From Caecitellus pseudoparvulus (taxonomy: Eukaryota > Bigyra: Bicosoecida): a stretch of 64,000 nt of DNA. Below are positions 25,188 to 35,465 of this stretch, piece after piece. Position 1 is the stretch's first letter. Every line of letters begins with the position of its first letter. Position numbers and translations under genes: made by a program. Where the stretch lies: NCBI GenBank assembly GCA_965644315.1, contig CBFFRQ010000056.1, forward strand, positions 124,001 to 188,000. The letters run 5' to 3'. The notes beneath the pieces are model-generated. The model was not told the origin of the DNA. It did not search any database and saw only the letters and a program-made list of their open reading frames with translations.

Positions 25188-26942
25188 ATGGCCAGCGACG
25201 AGGGCAGCACGGCGCCTGCGGCCATTCCCCGCCCTGGCGGGGCAAGCCTCCCCGACCAGGACCTCGCAAGGCAACTGGAGTTGCAACAAACGTTGGGTGA
25301 AGAAGATGGCGGGGAGCATGGTGCTACAGAGGCCAGTCTGGAGCGCACTCAGCAGCGAATGAGCGGTCCAATTTCCGCACAGGCCGACGGAACGAGCCCT
25401 GCCATGCCCCCAGCGGCACAAGAAGGTGACACTGGAACACATGCAAGTGAAGGCACACATACTGCACCAGCCATCCCACCCGCTGTTGCGGCAGCCAGTG
25501 CTCGTGCTGACGAGTCACGCAGCGCTGGCTTCGTGCCGGCGGTGGCCAAGCCTGGCTCACCAGTTTGCATGATTGTGCTGGGCATGGCTGGCAGCGGCAA
25601 GACAACCCTGATGCAGCGCATGTACTCCCACGTGCATGGTCGGGCTTGGCCGGCTTACTCGCTGAACCTGGACCCTGCCGTCATGCACATGCCCTTCACG
25701 CCCAACATTGACATTCGCGACAGTGTCAAGTATAAGGAGGTGATGAAGACGTATGGGCTGGGGCCCAATGGCGCCATCATGACTTCCTTGAACCTCTTTT
25801 CGACCCGTTTCGACCAGGTGCTGAGCCTGGTCGAGAAGAGGGCCGCCACGACGCAGTACTGCCTCGTGGACACGCCTGGGCAGATCGAGGTGTTCACGTG
25901 GTCGGCATCGGGCGCCATCATCACAGACATGCTGGCCAGCACCATGCCCACCGTGCTGGTGTATGTGGTGGATGCGCCCCGGTCCACCTCCCCCGTCACC
26001 TTCATGTCCAACATGCTGTATGCGTGCAGCATCATGTACAAGACGCAGCTGCCGTTCGTGGTGGCGCTGAACAAGTCCGACGTTGCCAACCCAGACTTTG
26101 CCGTGGAGTGGATGCAGGACTTCGAGGCATTCCAGGCTGCCCTGGATGCCTACGCAGACGAGTCGTACGTGTCCAACCTCACGCGCAGCATGTCCCTGGT
26201 GCTGGACGAGTTCTACTCAGTCATCACTGCCGTGCCTGTGTCGGCTGCCACCGGGGCTGGTATGGATGAGTTGTTTGCAGCAGTGGATGATGCTGCTGCG
26301 CAGTACAATGCTGAGTACAAGCCTCGGCTGGATGCCGCTGCCGCCAAGCGCGCTGCGGCGGAGGCTGCGTCGAAAGGAGCCAACTTGGCGCGCCTGCAGA
26401 AGGACATGGGTGTGCCGGACGAGGCTCTGGAGGGGGCGGTGGAGGGTACCTCGGAGCCTCACTTGACCATGGCAGATGTGGCAGCTCTGGGGGCTGAGGA
26501 TATGGGAGCCGTGCCTAACGTCGGCGTGCAGCGACCTACAGGCGCCACTGGCCGTGCTCTGGGAGCTCAAACGGGGGCCATGGCACTCGGCGTCGGGCCA
26601 GCTGTGGCTGGCACCATGACGGCGGCAGACCAAGCCGCTGCTGACCGGGCAGAGGCGATGATGGCGGCTGGTGTGCTTGCCAAGGACATGCCAGCTGCGG
26701 CTGGGGCGCAGGTTGAAGCTGGGCCCGTGCAAGGTGCACCAAGAGGCAGCATGCTGGATGATAGGGGTGTCTCTGGCACTGTCAGGCCCTCTGCTGCAGC
26801 GCCTGCAAGCCCGGAGTCGGAAGCTGGAGCGGAGGACGCCGAGTATCTGGCCGCTGAGGCCGCAGAGTACGCTGCCTCCCAGGAGTGGATCGCTGCTATG
26901 AAGGCCAGGACTGCCAAAACGACCGAGTCCTCGCAGGAATAG
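25188..26942 (+). CDS. GPN1: GPN-loop GTPase 1 (XAB1/NPA3 family)
   Basis: Single coding exon, 584 aa, longer than the usual 370-390. The GTPase core begins near residue 125: P-loop [10 protein letters not shown], then NLDPAV, the family-defining GPN loop in [15 protein letters not shown], switch [17 protein letters not shown], and NKSD (G4). GPN1 works with GPN3 to assemble RNA polymerase II and bring it into the nucleus. The 120-residue N-terminal extension is Ala/Pro/Gly-rich and acidic, without a recognised domain; the C-terminal 250 residues are low-complexity with an Ala-rich helix. The first ATG in frame is 25188. Upstream, GGTATGTCG (about 25115) and TTCTCGCACAG (about 25167) could bound a 5'-UTR intron. 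Confidence 0.94.
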   Translation: MASDEGSTAPAAIPRPGGASLPDQDLARQLELQQTLGEEDGGEHGATEASLERTQQRMSGPISAQADGTSPAMPPAAQEGDTGTHASEGTHTAPAIPPAVAAASARADESRSAGFVPAVAKPGSPVCMIVLGMAGSGKTTLMQRMYSHVHGRAWPAYSLNLDPAVMHMPFTPNIDIRDSVKYKEVMKTYGLGPNGAIMTSLNLFSTRFDQVLSLVEKRAATTQYCLVDTPGQIEVFTWSASGAIITDMLASTMPTVLVYVVDAPRSTSPVTFMSNMLYACSIMYKTQLPFVVALNKSDVANPDFAVEWMQDFEAFQAALDAYADESYVSNLTRSMSLVLDEFYSVITAVPVSAATGAGMDELFAAVDDAAAQYNAEYKPRLDAAAAKRAAAEAASKGANLARLQKDMGVPDEALEGAVEGTSEPHLTMADVAALGAEDMGAVPNVGVQRPTGATGRALGAQTGAMALGVGPAVAGTMTAADQAAADRAEAMMAAGVLAKDMPAAAGAQVEAGPVQGAPRGSMLDDRGVSGTVRPSAAAPASPESEAGAEDAEYLAAEAAEYAASQEWIAAMKARTAKTTESSQE

Positions 26943-27209
26943 GCCGTTGCTCGGCGTGAGGAATGCATGTCTCCGGCTCCCTGCAAGGTTGGCTGCAGGT
27001 CGCAGGGTGCATTGGTGCTGGCAAACCTCGAGGCGGCCCAAAATCGACGCGCTGACATCGTTTGGCGTGACTCCAGGAGGATTTGTGTGGAGCGCCCCCC
27101 CTTCTCAAGGCTTGTTTGCTCAGTTTTGGGCTCTCGCTTGTGCCGCAAGTTCTCGGCCGGAAGCTCGCCGGCACGCCGCATCGCTGGGCTCTGGGCACCC
27201 CAAGTCAGC

Positions 27210-28433
27210 ATGCCGAGGTATGAGAAGCGTGCCCTCACCGCCATTGAAGGTAATTCCTGATGTTCCCCTGCTTCCCTCTTCGCAGGCGGAAGGCAGCTTC
27301 CGTGTCCAGCGGGGGCTTTGAGTTCCAGCCCGTGGAGGAGGGCGGCAGCAAGAGCAGTGCACCAAGCAAGTCTGGCCGAGGCACGAAGCGTGCAGCCAGC
27401 AGGTCCAAGTCCACCTCTGCGCCCAAGCGGCAACGTTCTGATAAGAGCAAGACATCCACAACAAAGGGCAAGCCTGTGGCGTCTAAGCGTGGCTCGGGGG
27501 GTGCGAGTGAGTTGCGCCTGGCGTTTTGCGTAACGCCAGGCGTCCCTTGGCAAGGCGAACGTCCCCTGCCCGCGCAGAGGCCAAGGCGAGGGAAGCCCAG
27601 ATGGAGCTCATTCGCAAGCTCGTGCCATCTGCAGAGGAGACACCTTTTATCAGGCTGTCACTCCTCTTGCAGAACGTGATTCAGCACGTCTTGGAGGAGA
27701 TGCATGCAGGTGGCGCTGCTGCCGAGGTGGTGGACGCAGGTGCGCACGCGAAGCGACCTGCGCAGGACTGCCTGCCACGCTGCACACACACTCCTGCATT
27801 GCATTGCCCCCATGCCAGCTGCTGAGGTTGGCCAGACCTTCGTGGACTACTTGCCTGATTGGGGGGCAGAGCAAATCGAGCAGCTGCAAAAAGAGCACCC
27901 TCCCGTGAGTGCCGCACCGCGTGTCGAGGTTGCGCCGCAGCACCCAGCACGCATCCCCGCCCCCTGCCATGCAGGTGATCATTCCGAACCCCGAGAACCA
28001 AGCCCTGCGGTCCCGCCTGGCAGCGCTGCAGCAGCTGGCGGAAGGTTTCCGCTCCGAGCTCGCCACGCTGCAAGCCAGCAAGGCGGCCGTGGAAGCAGAG
28101 GCAGCGGCACTGCGGGACGCGCCGCTGCCACTGTCGGACGACGTGGCACTGGATGAGGAGGGCAAGGCGCTGCTGTCCAAGGCCTCCCAGCGCCTGGCCA
28201 AGCTCCGCAGCACGCTGGGGGAGGCGGGCGAGACGCTGGAGCTGCAGGCTGACGCCATCCAGCAGTTGGTGGTCGCAGCAGACGCTGCTGGCGCCAGCAT
28301 GAACGCCCTCACAACGACAGTCGCAGGCAAGGCCCGCGCAGAAGGCTTCAAGGCGTACGACTACGTGGAGAAGCCACAGCGCCTGCTGAAGAAGATGTTG
28401 GCAAGGGCGGGCGGGGACGGCAAGGGCCAGTGA
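27210..28433 (+). CDS. Basic nuclear coiled-coil protein, unrecognised
   Basis: I assemble five exons, 27210-27217, 27286-27506, 27578-27739, 27819-27904 and 27975-28433, giving 311 aa in one frame; donors are GTATGAG, GTGAGTT, GTGCGCA and GTGAGTG. The product starts MPRRKAASVSSGG, has a Lys/Arg/Ser-rich stretch (about 30-75) that looks like a nuclear localisation signal, and then two helical blocks around QMELIRKLVP and TFVDYLPDWGAEQIEQLQ. A long coiled coil follows (about 165-280). I do not recognise the family. The layout (basic tail, short helices, coiled coil) would suit a kinetochore or chromatin complex subunit, but that is a guess. The 8-nt first exon is the least certain part; intron 2 contains a strong hairpin. 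Confidence 0.68.
27515..27542 (+). repeat. Perfect 11-bp hairpin inside intron
   Basis: CGCCTGGCGTT (27515-27525) pairs perfectly with AACGCCAGGCG (27532-27542) across a 6-nt loop. It fills the first half of the 71-nt intron 2 of the coiled-coil gene, starting 8 nt after the donor GT. Confidence 0.8.
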
Positions 28434-28463
28434 GGGGGCTGTGGGCCTGCAATGCACGCGTGA

Positions 28464-29485
28464 CTACCAGACGCCGGGCAGGATTCGCCAGGGGCTGGGC
28501 GTGCAGTCGAACTTGCGTGCATACCAGGCGTGTGTCGCGGTGGCGGTGAGGGAGAGGTTGGTGACGACCCACACCACCAGCAAGAGCAGGGGCGCTGTGC
28601 CCCCGCCCAGCAGTGCCAGGCCGACATAAATCGCAATTTCAGCGGTGTAGTGTGGAGAAGAAGATAGCCAGAACATACCGCCTGAGGGCAAGGCGTACTT
28701 GCCCACCACTTTCACGCCGGGAGGGGGCGGGTCGCTGCGCAGGTTGGCCAGCTGGACGTGTGCGACATGCTGCCCGGCCTGGCCCACCAGCATGCAGGCC
28801 ACACCGCACCAAAACAAGGCCTGCTGCAGGGAGGTCCCTGCCAAGTCAGCTCGTGGGAGCAGGGCCCAGAGGGGTGCAGCTGCTGTGGCACAGTCGTCAG
28901 AAGGGCGAGCAAGCAGCAGGGACAGCGTGGCTGCCGCATAGTGCAGCAGCCCGACAACCAGCACGACGAGATGCATGGTAGCGTCGGACCAGCGGTGCAC
29001 GAAGGTGCACTCTGCCCAGCGGCGTGCGAGGTGGCACAGCCACAGCAGCACCACCACATCCTGCGCAGGCACGGCCGCTGCCCAGGATGCAAGCTGCCAT
29101 GAATCTCCAGCCGCCAAAGCTGTGCCGAAGAAGGCGCACAGGCCGAGAACGAACGCAGTGATGTAATACTGAATGAAGTAGCTCTTCTGCACCTTCAAGT
29201 TCTGTGGCACAGGAGCATACATGGACGGTGAAAGCCTCAAAAGGCGTCCCTGCGGAAACTGGTACTCACAGCCAACGTTGAAGCTGGGGAGGCAGCTGAA
29301 GCGGAGACGCTGGACTTGCCATACTTCGTCAAGGGGTCCAGCGCGGGGAAAGCTGTGAGCACCACTGCGAGCAGGATGCACACGACCCAGAACCCGCAGG
29401 CCAGGCCCTCTGGGTCCACGAGCTGTCGCAGTGTGGCGAGCCACTTCGCCGACGCAGCTTGACAGGCAAGCGACGCAGTGGCCAT
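28464..29485 (-). CDS. SRD5A3: Polyprenal/polyprenol reductase, steroid 5-alpha-reductase family
   Basis: Two exons give 320 aa, matching SRD5A3 length. Exon 2 is 28464-29249; exon 1 starts at 29485 and ends at 29309 (GTCTCC donor) or 29270 (GTGAGT donor, a 20-nt intron). The family C-terminal block is clear: YALPSGGMFWLSSSPHYTAE, then THAWYARKFD near the end. Several hydrophobic segments (for example GFWVVCILLAVVLTAFPAL and YYITAFVLGLCAFF) indicate a multipass ER membrane protein. The enzyme acts in dolichol synthesis for N-glycosylation. The GGMFWLSSSPHY spacing is closer to SRD5A3/DFG10 than to true steroid reductases. Its ATG lies only 38 bp after the RTCB stop on the same strand, and its stop is 30 bp from the convergent coiled-coil gene. 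Confidence 0.85.
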
Positions 29486-29523
29486 GGCTGCTGGCGAGGA
29501 AGCAGTCGCTGCTGTGCATGCAT

Positions 29524-31360
29524 TCACCCCTTCACCACCGCGATGGGTCGGAGTTTGATGGCCTTGTTGGAAATGCCGGCTTCATGGCAAGTGTCCACGA
29601 CCGCCGTGACGTCTTTGTAGCTCTCTGGCGCCTCCTCCATGACCAGCTTGGGGCTGGCCACGCGAATGGAGATGCCCTTCTCCTCCAGGCGGCCCAGAAC
29701 GCCTTCATAGTCCAGTGTGCGCCGAGAGTGTGCCCGTGACGCGGCACGCCCCGCGCCGTGACAGGTGGACCCGAACGTCTCCTGCATGCCCACCTCTGTT
29801 CCCGTGAGAACGTAGGAACAGGTGCCCATGGTGCCTCCGATGAGCACGGGCTGCCCCGTGAACTGGTAGTCCACGGGGATGCTGGGGTGGTGCGGCGCGA
29901 AGGCGCGCGTGGAGCCCTTGCGGTGCACCAGCAGGCGCCGGGGCTTGCCGTCCACCAAGTGCTCCTCCACCTTGGCGATGTTGTGGGAGACGTCGTAGAT
30001 GAGGTGCATGTCCAGGTCGTCTGGCGTGCTGTCGAACTGCTTCGCGAAGGCCTGGCGGGCGAGGAAGGTCATGCTGGACCGGTTCACCCACGCGTAGTTC
30101 GCGGCGGCGCCCATGGCGGCGAGGTAGTCCTGCCCCTCCTGGCTGCCGATTCGCGCACAGGCCAGCTGGCGGTCGTTCGTGACGATTCCGTCCCGGGCCA
30201 TGGCCCTCTCCATGCTGACGAGGGCGTCGGTGGCCACTTGGTGCCCCAGGCCGCGGCTGCCGGAGTGGATCATGATCACCACCTGCCCCTCAAAGTCAAT
30301 GCCCATCCGGTCCGCCGCTGCCTTGTCGAAGATCTCCTCCACAACTTGGATCTCTGCGTAGTGGTTCCCCGCGCCCAGCGTGCCCAGCTGCGGCAGGCCT
30401 CGCTTCTTGGCGCGCCGGGACACCTTGGCTGGGTCAGCCGTCAGCATGCGACCGTACTCCTCCACGTGCTCCTTGTCCTCTGCCCACGCATACCCCTCCC
30501 GCAAGGACCAGTCCATGCCCAGCTCCAGAGCGTCTTCCAGGTCAGAGGCAGACGTGGGAATGATGCCCTTCGAGCCCACCCCCACGGGGATGTGGTCAAA
30601 TAGTGACTGAGTCAGCTTTTCCTGCGGGGCACACGGCAGGTCTGCGTGCTGGGTTGACCGAAGCCCACGGTGACCTGCGCCGGCACCACACCTGCACGGG
30701 CTTGACGTCCTTCTCGGACAAGTTGGTCCGGATCAGGCGCACGCCACAGTTGATGTCAAATCCAACGCCCCCCGGCGATACGACTGCCAACGGGTCGTCC
30801 ATGTCAACTGCACGTGAACGCAGCAAGGAGAGGCGGTGCGTTTGGACTGCCAGCGATGGCCGCTGCTCAGGACGCACAGGCAGCGACGTTCCCGATTGCA
30901 AAGCCATAGCCCGAGTGCACATCAGGCAGTCCGATGGAGCGCTGTGGAGGGAGTTGGGGGCGGTTTGCTCGTGGACTGGCACACTGGCGCCGTCGCTGCA
31001 CGGACCTTGACGATGCCGGGCAGGGCCGCGACGTTTGAGATCTGTTTCATGGCTGGCAAGAAGCCGCCGTAGCCAGACTTTGTGCAGTACTGCTGCAGCT
31101 CCTCGAACATGAGTTCCTTCAGCTTGGAGTTCACGTAGAAGATGCCAGGCACCTGGGAAGGCAGGCGGAGTGCTGGCGTGGCCAGGCTGGCGTGGTCACT
31201 GCCTGGCTTGCTGCCGACTCACGTTCATGTTGGGCACGAAGCCTTGGTCGATGGTGAAGGACACGTCATCTCGAGCTTTGATGAATGCGAGCTCCTCTTC
31301 GTACGTGCGCACGACTCCCTTCGTAGCAGAGGCTGAGCTGCCGTCGGCAGCAGCCGCCAT
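29524..31360 (-). CDS. RTCB: RNA-splicing ligase RtcB homolog (tRNA ligase catalytic subunit)
   Basis: Five exons in transcript order, 31223-31360, 31006-31152, 30878-30941, 30692-30807 and 29524-30621, give 520 aa (human about 505). Every joint restores conserved sequence, for example [31 protein letters not shown] and [18 protein letters not shown]. The metal/GMP site is intact: Cys137 in [39 protein letters not shown] and CHGAGRA with the His that is guanylylated. The enzyme joins 2',3'-cyclic phosphate and 5'-OH RNA ends during tRNA splicing and, in many eukaryotes, the unfolded-protein response. Introns are GTGAGT, GTCCGT, GTGCGT and GTGTGG donors with CAG acceptors. It is divergent from the arginine methyltransferase. 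Confidence 0.98.
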
Positions 31361-31734
31361 GGAGTGCGGAACTTGGGCGCAGCCAGACCAGGAAGGATGG
31401 CGCGGGGAAAGGGCTGAGTCCAGGCAGTGCTGCAGGGCTGGGAAAGGTGTTGTTCGGGGTTTTAATGCGGTTTTGATTGACACGTTGTGGTGAGGCTAGA
31501 TTGTCTGGCTCTGCCTCGAAGTGCCGCAGCCAACTTCTGCGCTTGCTGCTCTCACCAGTCCGAGGCCCTGTGGCGGCCTGGAGGGTATTCTCCCCGAGAC
31601 AAATTCCCAAGCCAGGCATTCTTCCCCAGACTCAAACATTCCTGCATCCCCGGCGGCTTTCCTGCTGTGCTCGCCCTGCGAAGGCCTGCGCCGCTTTCCG
31701 ACAGCGTCACGGCCATCATTTTCCGCAGACAGGC
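31361..31734. promoter_or_regulatory. Divergent intergenic region between RTCB and PRMT genes
   Basis: 374 bp between two divergent ATGs. The plus-strand side ends with ATTTTCCGCAG six bases before the PRMT ATG, a strong match to local intron acceptors, so a 5'-leader intron or trans-splice site is plausible. The frame upstream of the PRMT ATG stays open back to 31477, so an N-terminal extension cannot be excluded. Confidence 0.45.
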
Positions 31735-33547
31735 ATGGCAGAAGGCGCCTCTGGCGCGCCCAGTGCGCTGACTTGCGAGCTGGGCGTGCAAGTGAGAGAC
31801 CTCCTCGCTGCCTGTAAACTGCAAGGAGCGGTGGAGCACTGCCAATCTGCCCTGTCAGCCGCTGCGGCCGCAGGGGACAGCGAAGGCGTGTACCAAGCCA
31901 GCATGTGGCTTTCGCACACTTCCAAGCTGCTCATGCTGGCCAGCCGCGGGGGCCGCAACGTGCACGACAGCGCGGCAGAGTACGACAGCCTGTCCATGGA
32001 GCTGTTTCTGTACGAGTCCATGGACATGCACCTGTCGTTTCTGGCCGACAAGGAGCGCAACGAGGCGTTTGAGCTGGCGCTGGCGCGCACAGTGAAGCCT
32101 GACTCGCACGTCTTCGAGGTCGGCACTGGCACGGGCCTGCTTGCCATGCTTGCTGCCAAGGCGGGCGCGGCCTCTGTCCACGCCTGTGAGCGTGTGCCTT
32201 GGGTGGCTGAGCAGGCTGCCAAGGCGGTGCAGGCCAACGGGTTGGCGGCACAGGTGACGGTGCTGGCAGCTGGCAGCGAAGGTGTCGCACTGGCCGACTT
32301 GCCGGCTTCAGCGCATCCCCGCGTGGAGCCTGTGGGCCACCTGCCTCGGGCAGCCACTCTTCTGCTCAGCGAGATCGTCGGGAACGCACTGGTGGACGAG
32401 GGTATGTGCGGTATCCTGAACGACGCAGCCACGAGGCTGTTGGCGCGAGCCGTGCCTGGCGCCCCCAGCGCCCTGCCGGCGCAGTCTGTCGCAGCAGGTG
32501 CTGGCGCAGGTGCTGCAGGCTCTGCCCCTGGCATCGCACCTCTTCCCCTGGCTGGCACCTTCCCCGGCATACCCTGTGGCGCACGGCTGGTGGGCGTGGT
32601 GGTGGAGGGGGACGGCCTGGCCGTGCCCGGGCCAGGGGACGCCCTCACCGAGCGCAAGGCCTTCGATGCGCCTGTGAAGAAGCGGCCTCACGGCCTGGAC
32701 TTCGCCGCCTTCAACAGTCTCATCCCCGAGCGCGGGCTGGGCGACGACGTCGTGGCAGGCGCTGAGGGCCCCACGGCGGATGACTTTGAAGAGGAGTTCA
32801 TGTGGACAAAGCAGTACCTTGCTCCGTGCGTACCTGTGCGGCGCCTGCCTGCCTGGGTCCGCACCTGACATGCTCCGTGGTGCATGCACGCAGTGCCACT
32901 TCCCCCCCCACCCTTGCAGAGACGTGTACGACGACCCGGAGTGGCAGCACCGCTTCCTCTCCCGCCCTTTCGAGCTGTTTACGTTTGACTTCACAAGTGG
33001 CAATGTTCCGCTGCACGGCCGCACGTCAGTGCAGGTGCCTACCATTGCGTCAGGCACCGCCCACGCTGTGCTGGTGTGGCAAGAGCTGCAGATGGACCCC
33101 GCTGGCACCGTGTGGTTGACCACCTGTCCAAAGGCGCTGCGCAGCCAACGAGGCCTGTGGTCCTCCGACCTGGACGGCGCCAAGCCCAAGAAGAAGCCCA
33201 AGAAGAAGAAGAAGAAGGGCGCCACTGCCCCGGCAGAGGAGCAGCCGACGCCCGCCACGCCCAAGGAAGCCGCCCTGCCCACGAAGGTGTTTGCCGCCAA
33301 GAATTGGGCAGTGCGCATGAGCACCCTGCTGCCTCAACCCAAGGTGCAGGGGCTGGGGAAGGACTCCCTCGCCATCACGGCCGCCTACGCCGACGGCGTG
33401 GGCGTGCACGTGGACGTGGACTGGGCCTCCTCCACCCTGCGAGCCCCGCCCAAGCCCGCCGCCATCGCAGCTGCCCACGCATCTGCCGAGCCATCCATGG
33501 TGCTGGCGGCCATGCCCCCGCCTCCGCCGGCAGGAGCCCAAGCCTGA
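31735..33547 (+). CDS. Protein arginine methyltransferase, PRMT7/PRMT9-like
   Basis: Exons 31735-32825 and 32920-33547 give 572 aa; the GTGCGT...CTTGCAG intron joins in phase 2 to restore KQYLAP|DVYDDPEW. The SAM-binding motif I is VFEVGTGTGLLAMLAAKAGA (about 125-144), followed by the acidic HACE at the end of strand 2. The PRMT double-E loop is SEIVGNALVDEG, with its two Glu nine residues apart as in active PRMTs. The beta-barrel region has FELFTFDFTSG. Residues before 100 are helical and may be TPR-like, as in PRMT9. A Lys-rich run (nt about 33185-33220) interrupts the C-terminal part. It probably methylates arginines in RNA-binding or spliceosomal proteins; the PRMT7 versus PRMT9 choice is open. 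Confidence 0.86.
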
Positions 33548-33591
33548 GCCTGGCGGGCAGCGCCGGCCCTTGGTGCATTGCGTCTCAGTCT

Positions 33592-34531
33592 CTACAATGC
33601 AGCCTTCTTGGCTGCCTTTGCTTCAGCTTTAGCTGCCTTCTTCGCGGCCTTCTTGGCCGCCTTTGCTTCGGCCTTGGCGGCCTTCTTGGCGGCTTTCTCT
33701 TCGGCTTTAGCTACCTTCTTCGCGGCCTTCTTGGCTGCTTTGGCCTCTACCTTAGCAGCCTTCTTCGCAGCCTTCTTGGCCTTCTTCGCAGCAGACTTTG
33801 AGCTGGCGTCAGCAACTTCATCCTCCGCAGCGTCAGTGGCACGGGCGCGCTTGGTGCCTCCCAGAGGTGCGGCTGCCGTGGCGCCGATGGAGGCGATGGG
33901 TGTGAAGGTGCTGGCGTCAGCCGCCACGCCCAGAATGGCGGCCAGGTCAGTCTTGGAGTACGACGTCACGTCTTTGTTCTTGAGCACCTTTGTGTACGCA
34001 ATCTTGTGACCCCGGGTGACAGAGGAAGACAGACTGCTGGCAGCGGGCTTGGTAGCAGAACCTGTGCCTTCCAGAGGCGGGGTGAGGCGCCAGTAAGGTC
34101 GCAGATCTGCGTCGACACGCACCATGGTGGGCCTTCAGACTTGAAAGCACCTTAGCAAAACTGTTGAAGCCCTCTTTCAGGGTGTTGTTCCCCGTGCGAT
34201 CAGCGTCAAGGCCGATTCCTGCAGGGCGGCGCAACCGAATTCCGCAACTGGTCCCATACCCACGCCGGTGCAGACGCACCTGTGTTGTCTCCACGCACTG
34301 CGATCTTGACATGGGCCACCCTCCCGTCCAAGTTCTTGCCCAGGCCCTTGCCTTGCGACCACCCCATTTTCTCCAGCATCTTGAAGCCGAAGTTGCTGCG
34401 GTCTGCGGAAAACGGCGCCAGGCTCCGTGTTCAAGCACGGGACAGTCCTGGCGGCCGCAGCGGTCGCGATGGAACGCACTCTTTGCCCAGGCAATGTTTT
34501 GAGTATCCTCCATGGGCTCTGTGGCTGCCAT
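33592..34531 (-). CDS. PINX1: PINX1-like G-patch protein (telomerase/ribosome biogenesis factor)
   Basis: Four exons: 34444-34531, 34280-34402, 34123-34218 and 33592-34061, 258 aa. The start has NIAWAKS, matching the NTAWS motif of PINX1/Gno1. The G-patch reads NFGFKMLEKMGWSQGKGLGKNLDG, then HVKIAVRGDNTG|IGLDAD restored by splicing. Downstream, HKIAYTKVLKNKDVTSYSKTDLAAILG matches the conserved PINX1 segment. The C-terminal 65 residues are almost only Lys and Ala with Glu, a nucleolar-type basic tail. G-patches activate DEAH helicases such as PRP43; PINX1/Gno1 acts in rRNA and snoRNA processing and telomerase control. Intron 1 (41 nt, donor GTCCCG) is the weakest junction; introns 2 and 3 have GTGCGT donors. 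It is convergent with the PRMT gene, 44 bp away. Confidence 0.92.
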
Positions 34532-34752
34532 AGCTCCCTGTCCAAGCGGTGAATGCCTGCTCAGTCGGAGCAGCGCCCGTGCGACGACGAAGGCCTGCCT
34601 GCGAGGCGGCGTGCCAGCAAAGGCAATGCGGAGGGGGCTGCGAGGGGCTGAGGTGTGTGAGGAAGCTGCGCGGAGGATAGCGAGGTCGGCTGGGATTTGA
34701 GTGCATTGCAGGCACTGTCGCTCGGGGCGATGTCGTGGAGCGCCCAGGGAGG

Positions 34753-35465
34753 TCACTCGCCACGGCGCAGCAGCGGCAGCAGCTTGCGCTGCCCGCATGC
34801 CGACAGGAGCGTCACGAGGACCTCCGCCTCACCCTCCTCGAAGGTGTCCCGGATGCACGCATATTCCTGCGTGGTTGGCAGGAACACGCTCTCGCAGGCC
34901 CCATCCTCCGCCTGCAGACTGGCAAGCGGGAAGCCTTCTTCGCTCACATCCGACTCGTCAATGTCCATGAGCGTGAAGGTGCTTGTCGCCACGACAGGCA
35001 TGCGCATGGTGTGGTTGGTCGGGTGCCCTGCGTCGTGCACTTTCTTGCCTGAGAACAGGTCCACGCCCACGAAGTTCGCCTTGGCGTGTCCATGCTGTGC
35101 ATCGAGGTGGCAGCTGTGGGTTCCAATTCGGAGCGCATGGTGGCTGCGGTTGATATGGGGCACGCACCTTTCCCGGTTCACAATGTGTGACACTTGTGAT
35201 CTGTGCAGTTTGCGGAGTTTCGCTTGGGTAAGCGTGGTACCTGGCGGCGCAGATGCTCTGTTGGGATCCCGTTCCTCGCCTGGGTGGAACGGCGCGCACG
35301 CACCTTGCACGGGCGATCGCGGAGCATGGCGAAGGCTCCGACCTTCAAATCGCCCACACGAACAGGCTGTGTGAACGTTGTATCTGTGATGGTGCGCTTC
35401 GTGGGTGTTTCGCCGGGTTTCGTGGCAGGCGCGGGCAGCTGCAACGCACTGTCCTGGCTGGCCAT
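34753..35465 (-). CDS. EIF5A: Translation factor eIF5A
   Basis: Three exons (35304-35465, 35168-35200, 34753-35094) give 178 aa; human is about 154. Both introns have GTGCGTG donors and TGCACAG acceptors in phase 0, and removal gives RPCK|ITSVTHCEPGK|HGHAKANFVGVDLFSGKK, collinear with the family. The Lys before HGHAK (residue 65) is the site modified to hypusine. Exon 2 is only 33 nt and encodes the 11 residues ending at that Lys. eIF5A relieves ribosome stalling and helps termination. The N-terminus is about 15 residues longer than usual. The loop before the Lys is unusual, CEPGKHGHAK instead of the common SKTGKHGHAK, and the C-terminal OB-fold part is divergent. Confidence 0.95.

Noticed and set aside
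31477-31734. N-terminal extension of the PRMT
   Set aside because: In frame, but lacks domain character and is cut from the CDS by an acceptor-like TTTTCCGCAG just before the better ATG.
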